Shown here piece after piece: positions 43,200 through 52,441 of a stretch of DNA of 64,000 bases (positions within the stretch are counted from its first letter, which is position 1; each line of letters opens with the position of its first letter). The DNA comes from Achromobacter seleniivolatilans (GTDB lineage: Bacteria > Pseudomonadota > Gammaproteobacteria > Burkholderiales > Burkholderiaceae_B). The stretch lies in contig NZ_CP132976.1 in NCBI RefSeq assembly GCF_030864005.1, forward strand, positions 1,922,001-1,986,000, given 5' to 3'. The notes under the pieces were generated by a model that did not search any database, was not told where the DNA came from, and saw only the letters and a list, made by a program, of their open reading frames with translations. The position numbers and the translations under genes are program-made.

Positions 43200-44147
43200 C
43201 TATGCGTCCCGCCCCTGGATCTCCACCCAATACCGCGTGCGCAAGGCAACGCGCACCGGCAAGGTACGCGCCAACAGCGCCAGGCTGGCATCCGTGTCCC
43301 GCAACGAAAACGACCCGTATACGCGTAGATCCGCCACGTCGCTGGCGCAGCGCATGATGCCCGGGCGGTAGCGCGCCAACGCTCGTGTCCATTCCGACAG
43401 GCGCAGGTTGTCGGCGGTCAGCACTCCCGCTTTCCACGCCGGCGCAAGTTCATGCAACGCGGTGTCCGGGCTAACGGTTGCAGCATCAAAGCGGGCCTGG
43501 CGGCCGGTGCGTATGATCTGACTGCTGCTTCCATCGTTCGGACGCACGGCCACCGCGCCTTCGTAGACATTGACCTGAGCTGCGCCCTCTTCCAGGCTGA
43601 CGGTAAATTGCGTGCCTATGGCCTGTACCGTGCCCACCGGCGTCTGAATCAGGAATGGCCGGCCGGGCATGCTGGAATCCGCGGCGGTCGCGACGAATAT
43701 CCGCCCGGCACGAAGTAACAGCAAGCGCTGCGTGTCGGTGTACCGAATATCGACCCGGGTGCCGGTATCCAACGTCAGCGCGCTGCCGTCCGCCAGCGTG
43801 GTCTGCCGAGTCTGCCCCACGCCGCTTTCTACGTCTGCCTGATTGGCGCGCCACGCCAGGTAGATAACGGGCGCCGCGGCTGTCAAACACAACAGCCGGG
43901 CGGCCAAGCGCCGCCGGTCCGGCTTGGCCAAGCCTTGCAGCGCCTGGACCCGCATCGGTTCCGGCACTTGTCCGAATGCGCCCAGCACGCGTTCAGCGCG
44001 AGCCCACGCCTGAGCATGTGCAGGGCTGCACGCGATCCAGCTGGACAAGGCCTGCAAGCTGGCCTCGTCTTGCGGCGCGTCGTGCAACCTGGCCATCCAG
44101 CCGGCAGCTTCAGCCAGCAGTTTGTCGGGGGCAGGCGCAGCGTTCAT
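43200..44147 (-). CDS. FecR-type transmembrane anti-sigma regulator
   Basis: 315 residues. N-terminal FecR N-domain with AEAAGWMARLHDAPQDEASL and SPAHAQAWARAERVLGAF; one transmembrane helix at about 80-100 (LAARLLCLTAAAPVIYLAWR); periplasmic FecR domain with DGSALTLDTGTRVDIRYTDT and GTQFTVSLEEGAAQVNVYEG. The C-terminus would contact the receptor STN domain. The ATG overlaps the sigma-factor stop by four bases. Ends 170 bases before the receptor ATG. Confidence 0.92.
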   Translation of the reverse strand: MNAAPAPDKLLAEAAGWMARLHDAPQDEASLQALSSWIACSPAHAQAWARAERVLGAFGQVPEPMRVQALQGLAKPDRRRLAARLLCLTAAAPVIYLAWRANQADVESGVGQTRQTTLADGSALTLDTGTRVDIRYTDTQRLLLLRAGRIFVATAADSSMPGRPFLIQTPVGTVQAIGTQFTVSLEEGAAQVNVYEGAVAVRPNDGSSSQIIRTGRQARFDAATVSPDTALHELAPAWKAGVLTADNLRLSEWTRALARYRPGIMRCASDVADLRVYGSFSLRDTDASLALLARTLPVRVALRTRYWVEIQGRDA

Positions 44148-44653
44148 GAATCGATAGCGGTCAGGCAGGCCAGATACGCTTGCTGCATATGACGGTTGAC
44201 GGTCCGCACCGACAGGCCGGTATCAGCGGCGATCTGGGCATAGGTCAGCCCGTCCAGCTGGGCCATCAGGAAGACGCTGCGCACGCGTTCAGGCATGGCG
44301 CCCAGCATGCGGTCGATGCAATAAAGCGCCTCTAGAATCAGTGCCCGTTTTTCAGGCGACGGAAGCGTTTCGACCGGCAGCGCAGCGACCGATTCGGCAT
44401 AGGCTTGCTCTACGCTGCGGTGGCGCCAGAAATCGACGACCAGCCCTTTTGCCACGTGAGTCAGGAAGGCGCGCGGCTCCGGCATTTCCAGCGCACGATT
44501 GCTGGAATAGACGCGCAGAAACGTATCGTGTGCAAGATCCGCGGCATCCCAAGCGTTGCCCAGGCGTTTGCGCAACCAGCTGTAAAGCCACTTGTGATGG
44601 TCGGTATACAGCCCGGACAGAGCCAGATGACGAGGCGCGGTGGAATGGGACAT
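44144..44653 (-). CDS. ECF sigma factor, FecI-like
   Basis: 169 residues. Region 2: WLYSWLRKRLGNAWDAADLA followed by HDTFLRVY; region 4: LDGLTYAQIAADTGLSVRTV followed by NRHMQQAYLAC. Iron-starvation ECF group. It activates the receptor at 40640 after release by FecR. A partial Fur box is 35-53 bases upstream. Confidence 0.92.
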   Translation of the reverse strand: MSHSTAPRHLALSGLYTDHHKWLYSWLRKRLGNAWDAADLAHDTFLRVYSSNRALEMPEPRAFLTHVAKGLVVDFWRHRSVEQAYAESVAALPVETLPSPEKRALILEALYCIDRMLGAMPERVRSVFLMAQLDGLTYAQIAADTGLSVRTVNRHMQQAYLACLTAIDS

Positions 44654-44687
44654 GGGGAGCGCGGGCAGCGAGAACGTTGCCGTAAGT

Positions 44688-44706
44688 GATAATGAGTTCC
44701 GTTAAT
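44688..44706. promoter_or_regulatory. Fur-like box upstream of the second fecI
   Basis: GATAATGAGTTCCGTTAAT matches 12 of 19 positions of the Fur consensus, with the first eight exact. It lies between the PepSY gene and fecI, 35 bases before the fecI ATG. Confidence 0.5.
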
Positions 44707-44763
44707 AATACTGGAAACCCGCCCTATTCCCCAGGAATTCCCGATGATGTTCCGCGGCCTTAG

Positions 44764-46038
44764 TCACTGAAAAAGGTGGAGCCAGCCCATCGCCTCGCCG
44801 ACAAACAGGGCCTGCGACATCAAGAGCAACCCCAGCCACAGCCATCGCCACGGGCGCATACCCGCCCAGCTTTCGCGCAGCGGCGTGGCGGCCGTGCCGG
44901 TATGGCCCGCCCTTTTTCTGACGACGGCGCTGCTGCCAGCGATGCGCAGCCCATAAAGATAAACGCCCGTCAGGCACAGCGCGGTCAGCGCCGCCCCGAA
45001 GCCAAACCAAATCGCCCGCACCGGCCACGGGCCGAAAGATCCAAAGTGGATCGGGTCGGCCAACTCCGATAGGCGCTGATGCACGGTCAGGTCGGCCGCG
45101 CTACGGCGGCGGGCGAAATCGCCGTCCTGCATGGGGAGCCGGATTGCGTTGGCCCGGTCTCGGACGAGCCACGCGTCTGTCTGGCCTTCGACCTGTCCAC
45201 CCTGTCCGCCGGCGTCCAGACGCAAGACCCTGATTTCAAGGTCCGGCCATAGTTGGCGAACCCGCGTAATCGCCGCATCCAGCTTTTCCGCACTGATGGG
45301 CGCGGCCGCCGGCGGCGCTCTTTTGGCCGTGATGGCAGGCAGCGCGGGCGCATGGCCCCCCAGCGATTCAATCAGATACCACAGCCCGGATAAGGCAATA
45401 AGAATGGCGAACCACAAGCTCCAGACAGCTAACAGCCGATGGGTATCACCCCAGGTCAAGCGGCGTTTCCCCCAGCGCGGCCACGCCAGAAAACCGCGCC
45501 ACCATCGCTTGTAGACCACGAAGCCGGTGGCGATCAACAGGGTAAGCGGAATGGACAGTGCCGACACCAGGGGCACGCCGTAGTTTGTAGGCAGAAACAA
45601 GTGCCGATGCGTATTGCGCAGCCAGCGTTGAATGCTGAACCAAGAGGTGTCTCCGGTCACCGTGGCGCGATAGGGGTCGATCCAGACGAACCGCAACTCG
45701 CCTTGAGGCGTGCGCATCAATGCCTGTGCGGCAAAGCGAGACGCATGCGGAGCGGTGACCGATTGCAGCGTCCAGTCTGGATGTGCCGCCTGCGCAGCAG
45801 CGGCCATCTCGCCCCAGCTGGCGCGGTGCGCCGCCGGTTCCACCCGCATCGCAGGCTGGACCAGCCAGTCCAGTTCCGTAGCGATGACCGCCAACGTACC
45901 GGTCAGACAGATAAACGCCATCAACAGGCTGAGTTTCAGACCTGCCCAGCTGTGTATTGAAAACCACCATTTCCGCTTGGATGCGCCGGCTGCTTTCGTG
46001 CGCGGTTCCTGACAGGCGGCGTTTGAAGCGGCATTCAT
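44764..46038 (-). CDS. PepSY-associated transmembrane protein (iron-regulated membrane protein)
   Basis: 424 residues with about four transmembrane helices: near 25-50 (SIHSWAGLKLSLLMAFICLT), 165-185, 205-225 and 340-395. Conserved HSWAGL, WLRNTHRHLFLP and HRLLAVWSLWFAI match the PepSY_TM family, found beside siderophore receptors and sometimes shown to reduce or release iron in the periplasm. It lies directly upstream of fecI on the same strand, so it belongs to the same iron-uptake locus. The histidines in the helices could bind haem or metal; this is inference. Confidence 0.88.
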   Translation of the reverse strand: MNAASNAACQEPRTKAAGASKRKWWFSIHSWAGLKLSLLMAFICLTGTLAVIATELDWLVQPAMRVEPAAHRASWGEMAAAAQAAHPDWTLQSVTAPHASRFAAQALMRTPQGELRFVWIDPYRATVTGDTSWFSIQRWLRNTHRHLFLPTNYGVPLVSALSIPLTLLIATGFVVYKRWWRGFLAWPRWGKRRLTWGDTHRLLAVWSLWFAILIALSGLWYLIESLGGHAPALPAITAKRAPPAAAPISAEKLDAAITRVRQLWPDLEIRVLRLDAGGQGGQVEGQTDAWLVRDRANAIRLPMQDGDFARRRSAADLTVHQRLSELADPIHFGSFGPWPVRAIWFGFGAALTALCLTGVYLYGLRIAGSSAVVRKRAGHTGTAATPLRESWAGMRPWRWLWLGLLLMSQALFVGEAMGWLHLFQ

Positions 46039-46155
46039 GCTTGCACTCGATATGGGATGACCCGCCGGACCAATGAGGCGGGCCTATATCAAGTACACCG
46101 TACAGCGCCAAAAAAGATGCCAATCCGCCACGCGTCGGCGCAGCGGCCTTGGGCA

Positions 46156-46818
46156 CTACTCCTCGATATGCAGACCGTGCTCCACGGCGTACACCGCAAC
46201 CTGCACGCGGCTGGTCAGGTTCAGCTTTTTCAGTACGTTCTGCACATGGATCTTGACGGTGCTTTCGCTCACGTCCAGCTCCCGCGCAATCACCTTGTTG
46301 CTAGCCCCGCGAGCCAGGCATTGCACGATCTGCGTTTCGCGCGCTGTCAGGCGGTGACGCTCTGCGTGACCGGGAGCCTGCGCTGCCAGACTGGCCTGCC
46401 CGCGAAACTGTTCCACCAGCTTGGCGGTCATGCTTTCGGCAATGACCGATTCACCGGCCGCTGCGCGGCGGATGGCGGCGGTCAGCACATCGGCGTCAAT
46501 GTTCTTGACCAGATAACCGCGAGCGCCGTCGCGCAGCGCTTGACCCAACTCGTCGGCTTCTTCCGACACCGTCAGAATGATGACCGCGCAAGACGGCAGA
46601 TCCTGCGTCAGCAGTTGCAGCGTTTCAAGACCCGACAGGCCGGGCAGGTTCAAATCCAGCAGGATGACGTCAGGCTTGAGTTCCTTTGCCCGTTTTACGG
46701 CTTCAACACCGTCGCCCGCTTCCGCCACCACTTCAAAATCAGGTTGGCGCTGCAACAGCAGGCGCACCCCGGATCGAAACAGGGTGTGATCATCAACAAG
46801 CAGAATACGGATCGGCAT
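46156..46818 (-). CDS. narL: Nitrate/nitrite response regulator
   Basis: 220 residues. Receiver domain with phosphoacceptor Asp55 (VILLDLNLPG) and an acidic pair Asp9/Asp10; C-terminal LuxR helix-turn-helix (LTARETQIVQCLARGASNKV, IARELDVSESTVKIHVQNVL). This closely follows NarL. Partner of narX, 14 bases apart. Last gene of the nitrate-respiration block. Confidence 0.93.
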   Translation of the reverse strand: MPIRILLVDDHTLFRSGVRLLLQRQPDFEVVAEAGDGVEAVKRAKELKPDVILLDLNLPGLSGLETLQLLTQDLPSCAVIILTVSEEADELGQALRDGARGYLVKNIDADVLTAAIRRAAAGESVIAESMTAKLVEQFRGQASLAAQAPGHAERHRLTARETQIVQCLARGASNKVIARELDVSESTVKIHVQNVLKKLNLTSRVQVAVYAVEHGLHIEE

Positions 46819-46832
46819 AATCAGGGAATGTC

Positions 46833-48770
46833 TCAGGCAGCCTGGCGCTCGGCGCCCGGCAAAGTCAGCGCGACGCGGGTACCGGCGCCGGGCTGGGATT
46901 CAATATTTATTACGGCGCGCATGCGGGCGGCGCGTTCGCGCATGATGTGCAGCCCCAAGTGGGAATCGCCGCGCGCGGCCACGTCGGCCGCGTCATAACC
47001 CTGGCCGTTGTCGCTGATCAGCAAGGTGAAATCGCGGTCGTTGCCCACCACCACCTGAACACGGTCGGCTTCGGAGTGCTTGCGCACGTTGGACAGCGCC
47101 TCTTGCAGAATGAACAGCGCTTGCAATTGCTGCTCAGGCGGCAGAGGGGCGCCTTCACCATGCCCAAAGCGCAATTCAGTTTGAATGCCCGTCTGACGCC
47201 GGAACCGTTCCACGGTGCCTTCTACGGCAGCCTGCAGATCACCCTGCCCCAGCTTGCTGCGGAAATTGGTCAACAGTTCTCGCACGTCCTGATAGCTTTC
47301 GTCCACCCCGGTGCGCAGCAAGGGCAAGATTTCGGTGACCTCGGCGTTGTCGCCGCGCTTGACCGCTGCGTCCAGCATCTGCAATTGCAGGTTCAGGAAG
47401 TTCAGCCCCTGCGCCAGACTGTCATGCAAGCCTTGGGCGACCAGCCCGCGTTCCTGCACCACGGCAAGTTGCCGCGCCTGGGCGCTCAGGCGCCGGTTGT
47501 CCAGCGCAACGCCCAGATGCTGGCCCAGCGTTTCCAGCAATTGCGAGTCGGATCGCGCCAGCGGGCGCTGCTGGCGGAAATGCAGCGAATACGAACCCAG
47601 CACTTCATCGCGGGTCACGATACGGAATACCGCCACGCTGGCAAAGCCGTCGCGCTGGCAGTTCAGATCCATTTCGGGTGGAGACTGCCGGAAGTCCTGA
47701 ATAACGATGACGCCTGCCTGGCGCGTGGCGACGCCGCAATAGCAATCGTCCACCTTCATGCAGTGTTCGGATTCCACCAATTCGTCGGACAGCCCCACCG
47801 ACACGACCAGATTGAGTTTTTCGTTGGTGGGGTCCAGCGCGCGGATGCTGCCGCCTTCGGCATCGAACTGCAACATCACGCGGCGCAGGAAGCCATCGCA
47901 CATGGCCTCGATTTCATTCGGCTGATTCAGGAAGGCGGCCATGTCGTACAGCGCGCCTATGTCCCGGTTTTGGGCCGCCAATTGCGCGGTCTTGAGCTCA
48001 ACCCGCTGTTCCAGGCCGGTGTACAGGTCTTGCAGCTCGTCGGCCATGCGGTTGTAGCCCCGCGCCAGCACGCCAAATTCATCCTGGCTTTCCACCGGCA
48101 GCCGCGTGCTGAACTCGCGGTCGGCCATGCGCTGCAGGCCGTCACGCAGACGCAGCACCGGCGCAATGATCCACAAGTACAGCAGGTAGATCATCGCTAA
48201 TGTGCCCGCGCTGGCAATCGCGGCAAGCACACCTTGGGACAAGCGCAGCGATGTGGTCTTGCCTGCGTTGTCCTGTTCAATCATGCGCACCAGCGTGTCT
48301 GCCCGCGACACGAACTCCGGTAGCGTCTCAAGATAGGTCGCCGCGTCCGGCTGCGCCAGCGCCCGCATGGCGGCGGGTTTCATGATGTCTTGCCAATAGC
48401 TGGACACGTTGCGCCACTGGGCGCGTATGGTGTCGTCGTTGGGGATGAACAGCGGGCGCGCAGGGTTGCCGCGCGCCAGACGCGAGATGGTCTCGTCCAT
48501 CATCGAAATCTGTTCCGTGGTGCGCACAGCCCGGCCGGCTTGCGGCCGCATCAATTCGACGGCCACGCGGTTGGCGCGCATACGCAAACTGCCGGTGTCG
48601 TTAATGGCGGCGCCCGCGCCTTCCAACTGCCAGGATAGCCAAAGCGTCCAGCTGACCATGGACAGCACCACGATCAAGGCCACCAGTGAACTCGCAATAA
48701 TGCGCGTGGACAGGCGATGCCGGGGCGATGGCAGACCAGCGGCGTCGGCGTTGGGATCGGAGGGCGTCAT
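46833..48770 (-). CDS. narX: Nitrate/nitrite sensor histidine kinase
   Basis: 645 residues. Helix 1 at about 24-48; the periplasmic ligand P-box starts AINDTGSLRMRANRVAVELM; helix 2 at about 180-203; HAMP at 204-255; a GAF-like central domain at about 270-425; then HisKA_3 with the phosphoacceptor His449 (QGLHDSLAQGLNF) and HATPase (SDNGQGYD, ARGDSHLGLHIMRERAA). The central domain has Cys337, Cys343, Cys345 and Cys371, which may bind a metal or sense redox, as the Cys cluster in NarX proteins is suspected to do. Downstream of mobB by 36 bases. Confidence 0.93.
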   Translation of the reverse strand: MTPSDPNADAAGLPSPRHRLSTRIIASSLVALIVVLSMVSWTLWLSWQLEGAGAAINDTGSLRMRANRVAVELMRPQAGRAVRTTEQISMMDETISRLARGNPARPLFIPNDDTIRAQWRNVSSYWQDIMKPAAMRALAQPDAATYLETLPEFVSRADTLVRMIEQDNAGKTTSLRLSQGVLAAIASAGTLAMIYLLYLWIIAPVLRLRDGLQRMADREFSTRLPVESQDEFGVLARGYNRMADELQDLYTGLEQRVELKTAQLAAQNRDIGALYDMAAFLNQPNEIEAMCDGFLRRVMLQFDAEGGSIRALDPTNEKLNLVVSVGLSDELVESEHCMKVDDCYCGVATRQAGVIVIQDFRQSPPEMDLNCQRDGFASVAVFRIVTRDEVLGSYSLHFRQQRPLARSDSQLLETLGQHLGVALDNRRLSAQARQLAVVQERGLVAQGLHDSLAQGLNFLNLQLQMLDAAVKRGDNAEVTEILPLLRTGVDESYQDVRELLTNFRSKLGQGDLQAAVEGTVERFRRQTGIQTELRFGHGEGAPLPPEQQLQALFILQEALSNVRKHSEADRVQVVVGNDRDFTLLISDNGQGYDAADVAARGDSHLGLHIMRERAARMRAVINIESQPGAGTRVALTLPGAERQAA

Positions 48771-48806
48771 GACTATCTGTACTTGCGGGGCGGCTTCCAG
48801 TGTAGT

Positions 48807-49304
48807 TCAGGCCAGCCCCAAGGCGCGGCACAGAAAGTCCGCGACCTGGCCGGGATCATTCAGCGGCAAACAGGGTAAGTCCGTGCCAAGAGGGGCGTCG
48901 GTTACCACGGCCAGAAACTCGCGGTCAGTCTCATGCAACGGCGGCTTGCCCAGCGCCGGGCGGTAGACCTCGATCCGGGGAATCGCGGCTTGCTTGAAAC
49001 CCTCCACCAGCACCAGGTCTGCGGGCGAAAGCCGCGCCAACTGCTCTTGCAGTGATGGCTCGGGCGTGCCCCGCAGTTCATGCACGATGGCGTAACGGTA
49101 CGGAGACGCCACCATCACTTCCTGGGCGCCCGCCAGCCGGAAACGCGCACTGTCCTTGCCCGGCGGCTCCATCTCAAAATCATGGTGGCTGTGCTTGATG
49201 ACGTTCACCCGCAGGCCGCGCGCGGCTAGCAAAGGCAGCATCGCCTCGATCAGGGTGGTCTTGCCGCTGCCGGACCGGCCGGCAATGCCGAAAACTGGGG
49301 TCAT
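48807..49304 (-). CDS. mobB: Molybdopterin-guanine dinucleotide biosynthesis adapter
   Basis: 165 residues. Walker [10 protein letters not shown] at about 9-17 ([20 protein letters not shown]), then [20 protein letters not shown] with the DxPGKDS motif, and [11 protein letters not shown]-binding protein that assists MobA in making the bis-MGD cofactor of NarG. Its ATG overlaps the carbonic anhydrase stop by four bases. mobA is not in the window. Confidence 0.93.
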   Translation of the reverse strand: MTPVFGIAGRSGSGKTTLIEAMLPLLAARGLRVNVIKHSHHDFEMEPPGKDSARFRLAGAQEVMVASPYRYAIVHELRGTPEPSLQEQLARLSPADLVLVEGFKQAAIPRIEVYRPALGKPPLHETDREFLAVVTDAPLGTDLPCLPLNDPGQVADFLCRALGLA

Positions 49305-49960
49305 GCGTGCTCCGTAAACAGGGGACAGACTATAGGTAAAAAGGAGTCCGCCCGAGGCGAGTATGCCAGCAAAGCCCCAGCCACCAGATCAAAATACCAG
49401 CCGTGCAGCGTCAGGCTGCCCGCCTGCACGCCCCGGCGCACAAACGGCAGCTCTTCCAGATTGCGCAACGAGATCAAGATGGACGCCTGCTCGCACGCGC
49501 GGCGGCGGTCGGCGTCGGACGCCAAAGGCATTTGCCGCAGCACGCGTTCGCGCGCCGGTTCGGCAATGTCCATCCAGCGTTCCAGGTAGTCGGTCTCGCC
49601 GTCGCTGCGAATGCGCCCCTCCATCAATGTCCGGATACCGCCGCACTGGGCGTGTCCCAGCACGATGATGCGGCTGACCTGCAACTGCTCAACGGCAAAC
49701 TGTATGGCGGCAAGCACGCCTTGCAGGCCGCGGTCAGCGCTGGTGGGCGGCACCAGGTTGGCTACATTGCGTACGGTGAAGATATCGCCCGGGTCGCAGC
49801 CCAGCAGCATGGCCGGGTCCACGCGGGAATCGCAGCAGCCCACCAGCATGGTGCTGGGGTGCTGGCCGTCGCGCAGGTTGCGGTAAAGAGCCGGCGCGTC
49901 TTCGTAGTACTGCTGTTGAAAGCGCTGGAAGCCATCGATAAGACGTTCGATATCGCGCAT
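49301..49960 (-). CDS. Beta-class carbonic anhydrase
   Basis: 219 residues from the ATG at 49960, which follows the moaA stop after one base and has a G-rich Shine-Dalgarno; the longer open frame from 50077 overlaps moaA. Zinc ligands Cys42, His103 and Cys106 ([18 protein letters not shown]) and the Asp44/Arg46 dyad are all present, so it should be active. It interconverts CO2 and bicarbonate. It sits between moaA and mobB, linked by overlaps on both sides, which is not a textbook place for this enzyme. Confidence 0.93.
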   Translation of the reverse strand: MRDIERLIDGFQRFQQQYYEDAPALYRNLRDGQHPSTMLVGCCDSRVDPAMLLGCDPGDIFTVRNVANLVPPTSADRGLQGVLAAIQFAVEQLQVSRIIVLGHAQCGGIRTLMEGRIRSDGETDYLERWMDIAEPARERVLRQMPLASDADRRRACEQASILISLRNLEELPFVRRGVQAGSLTLHGWYFDLVAGALLAYSPRADSFLPIVCPLFTEHA

Positions 49961-49961
49961 A

Positions 49962-50960
49962 TCACCCCCCCGTCTGCGCCATGAAGCGAACGATCTGATC
50001 GGGGCGGCTGACGAACTCATGCCGTTCGGGCTTGGCGGCAATACCCGCCAGAATGGCTTGCGTGAGGTCTGCGTCACTGGCGCCCGCGCGCAGCAGGCGG
50101 CCCAGCGGCACTTGATCTTCCTGACCCAGGCACAGGTACAAGGTGCCGTCCACGCCCAGGCGGACGCGGTTGCAGCTGGCGCAGAAATGCCGGGACATGG
50201 GGGTGATGACGCCCAGCACCGGCGCGCCCTGCCCCGAAGTCCAGTAGCGCGCCGGGCCCGTCGCCGACCCGCTCATGGCGGGGATCAGCCCCGCTTGCAC
50301 GGCCAGACGCGCGCCCATGGCATTCAGGTCCGTGTGCGCGAAACCGCGCCCGCATTCCCCCATGGGCATGGGTTCAATCAGGCGCAGCACAAAACCTTGG
50401 GTAATGGCGTAGTCCAGCAGGCGGCTCACGTCCGATTCGGGCGTTGCAGCGTGCACCACACTATTGAGTTTGATCGGCGCAAAGCCTGCTTGCCTGGCGG
50501 CAGCCAGGCCTGCCAGCACGGAATCCAGGCAATCGCGCCCCGTGATCTTGCTGAACTCGGCCGCATCCAGGGTGTCCAGGCTGATGTTCAGCCGGTTCAC
50601 CCCCGCCGCACGCAGGCTTTCCGCATGGCGGACCAGTTGCGTGCCATTGGTGGAGACCGACAGGTCTTGCAAACCCGGCATGCCGGCAATGGTGCGCGCC
50701 AGGCCTGCTACGCCGCGGCGCAGCAGCGGCTCGCCGCCGGTCAGCCTGACCTTGCTGACGCCCAGCGCCACGAACAGCCCAACCAACCGGGCCATTTCAT
50801 CGTGGCTCAACCAGTTGGCAGGCGTTTCGAAGCCTTTGAAGTCCTTGGGCAGACAGTAGCTGCAACGCAGATCGCAGCGGTCGGTAACAGAGACCCGCAA
50901 ATAATCGATACGGCGTCCGAACCCATCCTTCAGTGGTCCAGCAGCAGGCCCGTCCATCAT
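49962..50960 (-). CDS. moaA: GTP 3',8-cyclase, molybdopterin biosynthesis
   Basis: 332 residues. Radical SAM motif CDLRCSYC (Cys29, Cys33, Cys36), then a second C-terminal cluster in FCASCNRVRLGVDGTLYLC, the MoaA-specific [4Fe-4S] that binds GTP. Catalyses the first step to cyclic pyranopterin phosphate. Its ATG overlaps the ppiC stop by four bases. moaC is not in the window. Association of a moaA copy with narGHJI is known in Pseudomonas. Confidence 0.94.
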   Translation of the reverse strand: MMDGPAAGPLKDGFGRRIDYLRVSVTDRCDLRCSYCLPKDFKGFETPANWLSHDEMARLVGLFVALGVSKVRLTGGEPLLRRGVAGLARTIAGMPGLQDLSVSTNGTQLVRHAESLRAAGVNRLNISLDTLDAAEFSKITGRDCLDSVLAGLAAARQAGFAPIKLNSVVHAATPESDVSRLLDYAITQGFVLRLIEPMPMGECGRGFAHTDLNAMGARLAVQAGLIPAMSGSATGPARYWTSGQGAPVLGVITPMSRHFCASCNRVRLGVDGTLYLCLGQEDQVPLGRLLRAGASDADLTQAILAGIAAKPERHEFVSRPDQIVRFMAQTGG

Positions 50961-51715
50961 GCGCTCCCGCCGAATACGCGCTCGGGCTCGGCATCTTCCA
51001 AATCAATGCCCTGCACGTCCGCGCGCCCGACCAGCAGCTTGGTGTATTGCCGCCAGGCGGTATCGCGGCTCATGGACGACAGCGCCATGGCAATCTGCTG
51101 CTCCACGTGTTCAAACGGCAGCATCTTGCCTTCAATATGCCGGGTGACTCGAACGATATGCAGCCCATGGCGGGTTTGCAGCAGTTGCGGCAGCAGACCG
51201 CCCGAAGGCAGCGCAAACACCGCGCGTTCAAATTCCGGCACGGTGTCGCCCCGGCCCAGCTGGCCCAGGCTGCCACCCACGGCAGCCGATGGGCAATTGG
51301 ACTGCTCGCGCGCCACCTCGGCAAAGCGCGACGGGTCTTCCAGCAATTCCGCCAACACCACATTGGCGTGGCCCCGCAGCATGTCCAGATTCACGTCGGG
51401 CGTGACCTGGAACAGAATGTGGTCGGCTTCGACCAATTCACCCACCATGAAGCGCTGCGGATGCATCTGGTAGAAACGGCGGCAGGCGGCCTCGTCGGCC
51501 TGCGGCGCCGGCGCCTGGGCGGCGAGCAAGGCGCCGATGGCGGTTTCCTCGTCCGCCGCGTCCAGGCCCTGCCGGGCCGCTTCATCCAGCAACACCCGGC
51601 GCAACACCAATGCGGTGATGGCGTGCCGCATCGGGTTGCGGGCATCTGCGTGCAGCGGCAGTTCGCGTTCCAGATCCGCGTCGTTGAGTTCGACGCCATT
51701 GACGATGACAGGCAT
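50957..51715 (-). CDS. Parvulin-type peptidyl-prolyl isomerase of the nar operon
   Basis: 252 residues. NifM/PpiC-like: an N-terminal helical part (LERELPLHADARNPMRHAIT) and a parvulin domain at about 115-215 (VEADHILFQVTPDVNLDMLR, GGSLGQLGRGDTVPEFERAV, TRHGLHIVRVTRHIEG). No signal peptide, so it is cytosolic. A homologous PpiC gene follows narGHJI in Pseudomonas, suggesting a role in maturing nitrate reductase, though this is not proven. Confidence 0.9.
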   Translation of the reverse strand: MPVIVNGVELNDADLERELPLHADARNPMRHAITALVLRRVLLDEAARQGLDAADEETAIGALLAAQAPAPQADEAACRRFYQMHPQRFMVGELVEADHILFQVTPDVNLDMLRGHANVVLAELLEDPSRFAEVAREQSNCPSAAVGGSLGQLGRGDTVPEFERAVFALPSGGLLPQLLQTRHGLHIVRVTRHIEGKMLPFEHVEQQIAMALSSMSRDTAWRQYTKLLVGRADVQGIDLEDAEPERVFGGSA

Positions 51716-51739
51716 GTTCGGCTCCTTGAGTTACGGGGA

Positions 51740-52423
51740 TCAGCGCGGGCGGACCAGTTGCCAGGCGCGGCCCAGATAGCCCAGCGAGGCAAAGCCGCTC
51801 CAGACGTGAACCAGACGCGTAAACGGGAAGATGACGAACAAAGTCAGGCCCATGAACAAGTGCGCCTTGAACAACATCGGCACCCCGGCGATATAGCTGG
51901 CGGCATCGCCCTGGAAGGTCACAATGTGCTGCGCCCAAGTCATCAGACGCACCATCATTTCACCGTCCATGTGACCGGCCGACAGCACAATCGTGGACAA
52001 GCCCAACAGCAAGGTGACCAGAATCCACAGCAACAGCAGCTTGTCGCCGGGACGCGTCGTGCGGCGGATGCGCGGGTCGCTCAAACGGCGGTGGATCAGG
52101 ATCAGCAAGCCGATCAGGCACAGCCCGCCCATGACGCCGCCGGCCACCATGGCAACCGTCTGCTTGAGCGTGTGCGATACGCCCAGCGTGTCCCACACCA
52201 CAACCGGGGTCAGCAGCCCGGCCAAATGGCCGAAGAACAGGCCCAGGATGCCGATATGGAACAGGATATTGCCCAGCCGCAACTGGCCGCGATGCAGCAG
52301 TTGCGAGCTATCGGTCTTCCAGGTGTATTGCTCGCGCTCGAACCGGACCAGACTGCCCAGCAAGAAGACCGTCAGCGCAATATAGGGATAAACGCCAAAA
52401 AGAAACTGATTCAGGGAGTTCAT
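51740..52423 (-). CDS. narI: Respiratory nitrate reductase gamma subunit (cytochrome b)
   Basis: 227 residues, five transmembrane helices, the dihaem cytochrome b that oxidises quinol on the periplasmic side and anchors NarGH. HIGILGLFFGHLAGLL and the late TRLVHVWSGFASLGYLGRAW contain the haem-ligating histidines. Full family length. Between narJ and the parvulin gene, without overlap. Confidence 0.95.
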   Translation of the reverse strand: MNSLNQFLFGVYPYIALTVFLLGSLVRFEREQYTWKTDSSQLLHRGQLRLGNILFHIGILGLFFGHLAGLLTPVVVWDTLGVSHTLKQTVAMVAGGVMGGLCLIGLLILIHRRLSDPRIRRTTRPGDKLLLLWILVTLLLGLSTIVLSAGHMDGEMMVRLMTWAQHIVTFQGDAASYIAGVPMLFKAHLFMGLTLFVIFPFTRLVHVWSGFASLGYLGRAWQLVRPR

Positions 52424-52441
52424 GATGCATCGTCCTGAGCA

